Part shown: piece by piece, positions 61,259 through 64,000 of the stretch
Layout of the letters: each line of letters opens with the position of its first letter
Numbering within the stretch: position 1 is the stretch's first letter
The notes under the pieces: generated by a model
Databases searched by the model: none
Told to the model about the DNA's origin: nothing
The model's input: the letters and a program-made list of their open reading frames with translations, nothing else
Made by a program: the position numbers and the translations under genes
NCBI GenBank assembly: GCA_020723665.1
Contig: DYIL01000003.1
Span: 62,001-126,000 of the forward strand
Source of the DNA: Methyloversatilis universalis
GTDB taxonomy: Bacteria > Pseudomonadota > Gammaproteobacteria > Methylococcales > Methylococcaceae
Length of the DNA stretch: 64,000 nucleotides
Direction of reading: 5' to 3'

Positions 61259-63469
61259 ATGACGACCTTATCCTTCACCTTTAGGGAAACCATGTCGGGG
61301 TATTTCGCCCTGGGAGCAGGCGATACGACCGAAGGGGCGCAGCGAGGCAAACAGGACGGCACTACCCTGGCCATGCACGCGGAGGTCGGCATCGATGACT
61401 TGGATCGTTTCGTCAGCGATCCGGAACATGCAGGTGCTTTGAAGGGCACGATCGATTTTCCGCCGTTAGGAATGGGCATCGAGGCCCCAACCGGCGTCTT
61501 CAATCTGTTCAAGCCCACGGACAATCCCGACATGACCTACATGGTCTACGAACTGGCCTTCCGGCATCAGGGCGAGGATTACTACCTGGCCGGACATAAA
61601 AAGATCAGGGACGATTCCGGCTTCGATCTGTGGTCGGACACCACGACCCTCTACACGACACTGCATCAGGGCAAGGACAAGAGCGGCCCGGTGGTGGGCG
61701 CCGGCATTCTGACCCTGGGCATCAAACAACTCGCCGACCTGATTGCAAGCATCGAAGTGCCGAATGCCGACGGGGCGCTCGCCAAAGCTTCCGCCATTGA
61801 AAAATTCGGCCGCTTCTTCGCCGGCAAACTGTGGGACGCCTACGTCATCCCCAAATTCGGCGGGCAGCTTTTCGACAAGAAAACCGACGACACTTTGCAT
61901 TACGACGTCATCGTGATCGGCAGCGGCTTCGGCGGCGCGGTGACCGCCTGCCGCCTGGCCGAAAAAGGCATGAAGGTCTGCATTCTGGAGCGCGGCCGCC
62001 GCTGGGACGCGAAAGAATATCCGCGCGGCCCCGACGACGCCTGGTGGTGGTCCCACGAAGAACCCGCCAAATGCAACGGCTGGATCGACATGCGCTTCTA
62101 CAAGCACATGGCCGTGGCCCAAGGCTGCGGCGTCGGCGGCGGTTCACTGATCTACGCCAACATTTTCGTCGAGGCCGAACCCTTCGCCTTCGAGTCCGGA
62201 TGGCCGCCCGAAATCACGTACGAGGCGCTCAAGCCCTATTACGAAAAGACCGGCAAGATGCTGAACGTGCAGGAAGTGCCGGATAATCAGTGGCCGCCGA
62301 AAATGAAGCTGATGAAGGACGCGGCGGAACGCTGCGGCTATAGGGCGCGATTCCGCAAGATGCCTCTGGCCGTCAATTTCGATCCGGAATTCAGCTACGA
62401 CCGGCCCGATGCCTTCGACGACAAACATTCCAAACCCTTCGTCAACCCATTCGGCCTGGAACAAGGCACCTGCGTCCACTGCGGCAATTGCGACATCGGC
62501 TGCCAAGTGAAGGCCCGCAATACCCTGGACCTGAACTACATTCCGCTCGCCGAAAAGCACGGCGCCGTGGTCAAGCCGCTGCACCTAGCCCGGCGCATCA
62601 CGCCCCTACACGGAAAAACTGGCTACCGGGTCGACTTCGATGTCATCGATCCCGACGCGCAAACGCTGATTCCCGGCCATCTCAACGCCAAAAAAGTGAT
62701 CCTCGCCGCCGGCACCATGGGGAGCAACGAACTCCTGCTGCGCTGCCGGGATCAATATGGCACGCTGCCCGACCTGAGCCCGATGCTCGGCGTGGGCTGG
62801 AGTTCCAACGGCGATTTTCTGACCCCGGCACTCTACAAAGACCGCCGGATTTCGCCGACCCGAGGCCCGACCATCACCAGCGCCATCGACTTCCTCGACG
62901 GCTTTTTCCGTAAACAACGCTTCTGGGTTCAGGACGGCGGATTCCCCAACCTGATCGAGGACGCTCTTCAGGATCTGAGTAAAGACCACGAGTTCGGTCA
63001 TTTCTTCTCGGCACTGAAATCGCTCAACCAAGGCAGCGACCCGCTGTCGGCGGTCATGCCCTGGTTCGGTCAGGCGGTGGACGCCTCGGACGGCGTGCTG
63101 AAACTTTCCCGCAGCTGGATTCCGCCGTTTCGCCACAAGCTGGATCTGGAATGGAATGTCAAGAACTCCGAGAGCGCGGTGCAGGCGCTGATCGACATGC
63201 ACAAGACGCTGTCGGAAGGCACCGGGGGCACGGCCCTGGTCCCGCCGAGCTGGGAGATTTTGAAAGACCTCATCACGCCGCATCCCCTGGGAGGCTGCCG
63301 CGTGGGCACCAGTATCGCCGACGGCGTGGTCGACCACAAAGGCGAAGTGTTCGGCTATCCGGGGCTGTACGTCGCCGACGGAGCCATCGTCCCCAGAGCG
63401 CTGGGCCTGAACCCGGCCCGGACGATCGCCGCCTTGGCCGAACGCATCGCGGATCTCATCGAGCCCTGA
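61259..63469 (+). CDS. GMC-type FAD oxidoreductase (cholesterol-oxidase-like)
   Basis: A 736-residue flavoprotein. The first 215 residues form an extra N-terminal domain (FRETMSGYFALGAGDTTEGA; YMVYELAFRHQGEDYYLAGH), similar in character to that found in some bacterial GMC proteins. The FAD-binding motif VIVIGSGFGGAVTACRLAEK begins near residue 218. A Cys-rich text CVHCGNCDIGCQVKARNT (about 405-422) and the C-terminal HPLGGCRVGTS and VADGAIVPRALGLNPARTIAA are typical of the cholesterol-oxidase-like branch. The substrate is an alcohol or sterol-like compound; not further defined. The ATG at 61259 has AAAAGGAGAA upstream; the frame extends further. Confidence 0.9.
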   Translation: MTTLSFTFRETMSGYFALGAGDTTEGAQRGKQDGTTLAMHAEVGIDDLDRFVSDPEHAGALKGTIDFPPLGMGIEAPTGVFNLFKPTDNPDMTYMVYELAFRHQGEDYYLAGHKKIRDDSGFDLWSDTTTLYTTLHQGKDKSGPVVGAGILTLGIKQLADLIASIEVPNADGALAKASAIEKFGRFFAGKLWDAYVIPKFGGQLFDKKTDDTLHYDVIVIGSGFGGAVTACRLAEKGMKVCILERGRRWDAKEYPRGPDDAWWWSHEEPAKCNGWIDMRFYKHMAVAQGCGVGGGSLIYANIFVEAEPFAFESGWPPEITYEALKPYYEKTGKMLNVQEVPDNQWPPKMKLMKDAAERCGYRARFRKMPLAVNFDPEFSYDRPDAFDDKHSKPFVNPFGLEQGTCVHCGNCDIGCQVKARNTLDLNYIPLAEKHGAVVKPLHLARRITPLHGKTGYRVDFDVIDPDAQTLIPGHLNAKKVILAAGTMGSNELLLRCRDQYGTLPDLSPMLGVGWSSNGDFLTPALYKDRRISPTRGPTITSAIDFLDGFFRKQRFWVQDGGFPNLIEDALQDLSKDHEFGHFFSALKSLNQGSDPLSAVMPWFGQAVDASDGVLKLSRSWIPPFRHKLDLEWNVKNSESAVQALIDMHKTLSEGTGGTALVPPSWEILKDLITPHPLGGCRVGTSIADGVVDHKGEVFGYPGLYVADGAIVPRALGLNPARTIAALAERIADLIEP

Positions 63470-63633
63470 GCGCCGCGGCGGACATCTTGGCTTCCTTTTC
63501 CCGGTGTCCGCCCAGGGAAGAGATCGTCCGTCCCGTGACGATCGCTTGCGATAACGAGGGAAGCCTAACAACGGCCTTCGAAAAAAGAGGTCGGAAACGG
63601 CGTAGGCTTCGACAACAACCCGGAGGAATAACG

Positions 63634-64000
63634 ATGAACCAGCCCGAAGCTCTCGAATTCTTTCACACCGTCGACATCAACGACCCGGACAGGCCGAACC
63701 GCATGTGCATTTGCATCAGCGACGTGCATTTCACCGACGGCACGGTCGGCGTGCAAAGCCGCGACGATTGGGAGGATTTCTTCGATGAACTCGCTTTTGT
63801 CTGCGAGGACCGAAAGGTCGAAGACCTGGTGTTCGTCCTGGACGGCGACGTGGTGGACATGATCCGCACCAAGCACTGGGCGGAGCGAGGCGTCTACCCC
63901 TGGGAACGCGACCACCCCGAATTTCCGGACATCGTGAAAACGATCATCGAAGGAATCATCGCTCAGCACGCCGGACATGCCGGCGGCGACTGCCCCTTTT
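63634..64000 (+). CDS. Metallophosphoesterase (5' part only)
   Basis: Runs off the window after about 122 residues, so it has no stop here. The metal motifs ISDVHFTDG (about residue 29) and FVLDGDVVDM (about 70) are those of the calcineurin-like phosphoesterase family. GGAGGA precedes the ATG by 6 bp. It follows the GMC gene by 164 bp in the same direction and may be linked to it. Confidence 0.88.
   Translation, partial: MNQPEALEFFHTVDINDPDRPNRMCICISDVHFTDGTVGVQSRDDWEDFFDELAFVCEDRKVEDLVFVLDGDVVDMIRTKHWAERGVYPWERDHPEFPDIVKTIIEGIIAQHAGHAGGDCPF

Noticed and set aside
1-64000. tRNA, rRNA and CRISPR arrays
   Set aside because: Intergenic regions were read for cloverleaf-like TTC-arm motifs and evenly spaced repeats; none was convincing. 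A covariance scan would settle it.

Overview
This is a GC-rich proteobacterial chromosome segment. Periplasmic glucan genes (opgG, opgH), sixA, a full sulfate ABC importer, HD-GYP and EAL signalling proteins and MacAB-TolC-type efflux all point to a gammaproteobacterium. The many small non-autonomous repeats and a large lipid-type polyketide locus would fit a Methylococcaceae-like methanotroph, but no marker gene here proves that.

Layout. 0.1-5.0 kb (minus): osmoregulated periplasmic glucan operon opgG, an unknown gene, opgH, then a uracil-DNA glycosylase. 5.7-6.2 kb: sixA. 6.2-7.2 kb: nested repeats. 7.1-27.8 kb (minus): one long co-directional run that looks like a specialised lipid or polyketide locus. 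It begins with a 2515-residue synthase (two flavin-oxidoreductase domains, KS, AT, ACP, KR), followed by a type III PKS-like enzyme, a dehydratase fused to a phosphopantetheinyl transferase, an ABC exporter (ATPase and FtsX-type permease), a LolA-like carrier, an outer-membrane barrel, two tandem secreted proteins whose first halves are identical in DNA, a sulfotransferase and a methyltransferase. The set reads as assembly, export to the outer membrane and decoration of a long-chain product.

28-33 kb: small HNH protein, HD-GYP phosphodiesterase, Gfo/Idh/MocA oxidoreductase, peroxiredoxin, inositol-phosphatase family protein, rpiB. 33.8-37.2 kb: a duplicated gene for a small peptide carrying both a Sec signal peptide and a double-glycine bacteriocin-type leader motif. 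The two copies flank a secreted C39-type (double-glycine) peptidase; one copy is frameshifted. This is my best candidate for an undescribed system. 37.5-39.1 kb: a large secreted protein of unknown role. 39.5-49 kb: sulfate acquisition (YezD-like protein, porin, periplasmic sulfate-binding protein, degenerate EAL protein, cysT, cysW, cysA), interrupted by a deacetylase pseudogene and repeats.

49-54 kb: hydrolase remnant, MITE, ParA-like ATPase, DUF1992, RMD1/DUF155, ECF sigma factor, small membrane protein, CnrX-like metal sensor, second MITE. 53.9-58.5 kb: TolC, MacA, MacB ATPase and MacB permease. 58.6-64 kb: gene fragments, a TIGR04073-type exosortase-associated protein, a GMC oxidoreductase and the start of a metallophosphoesterase.

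Intergenic DNA is unusually rich in small mobile repeats. I could read target-site duplications for three families (TTA, CTAA/TTAA, TTAA). A roughly 153-bp element with three consecutive hairpins occurs in three intact copies and several partial ones. No tRNA, rRNA or CRISPR array was seen.
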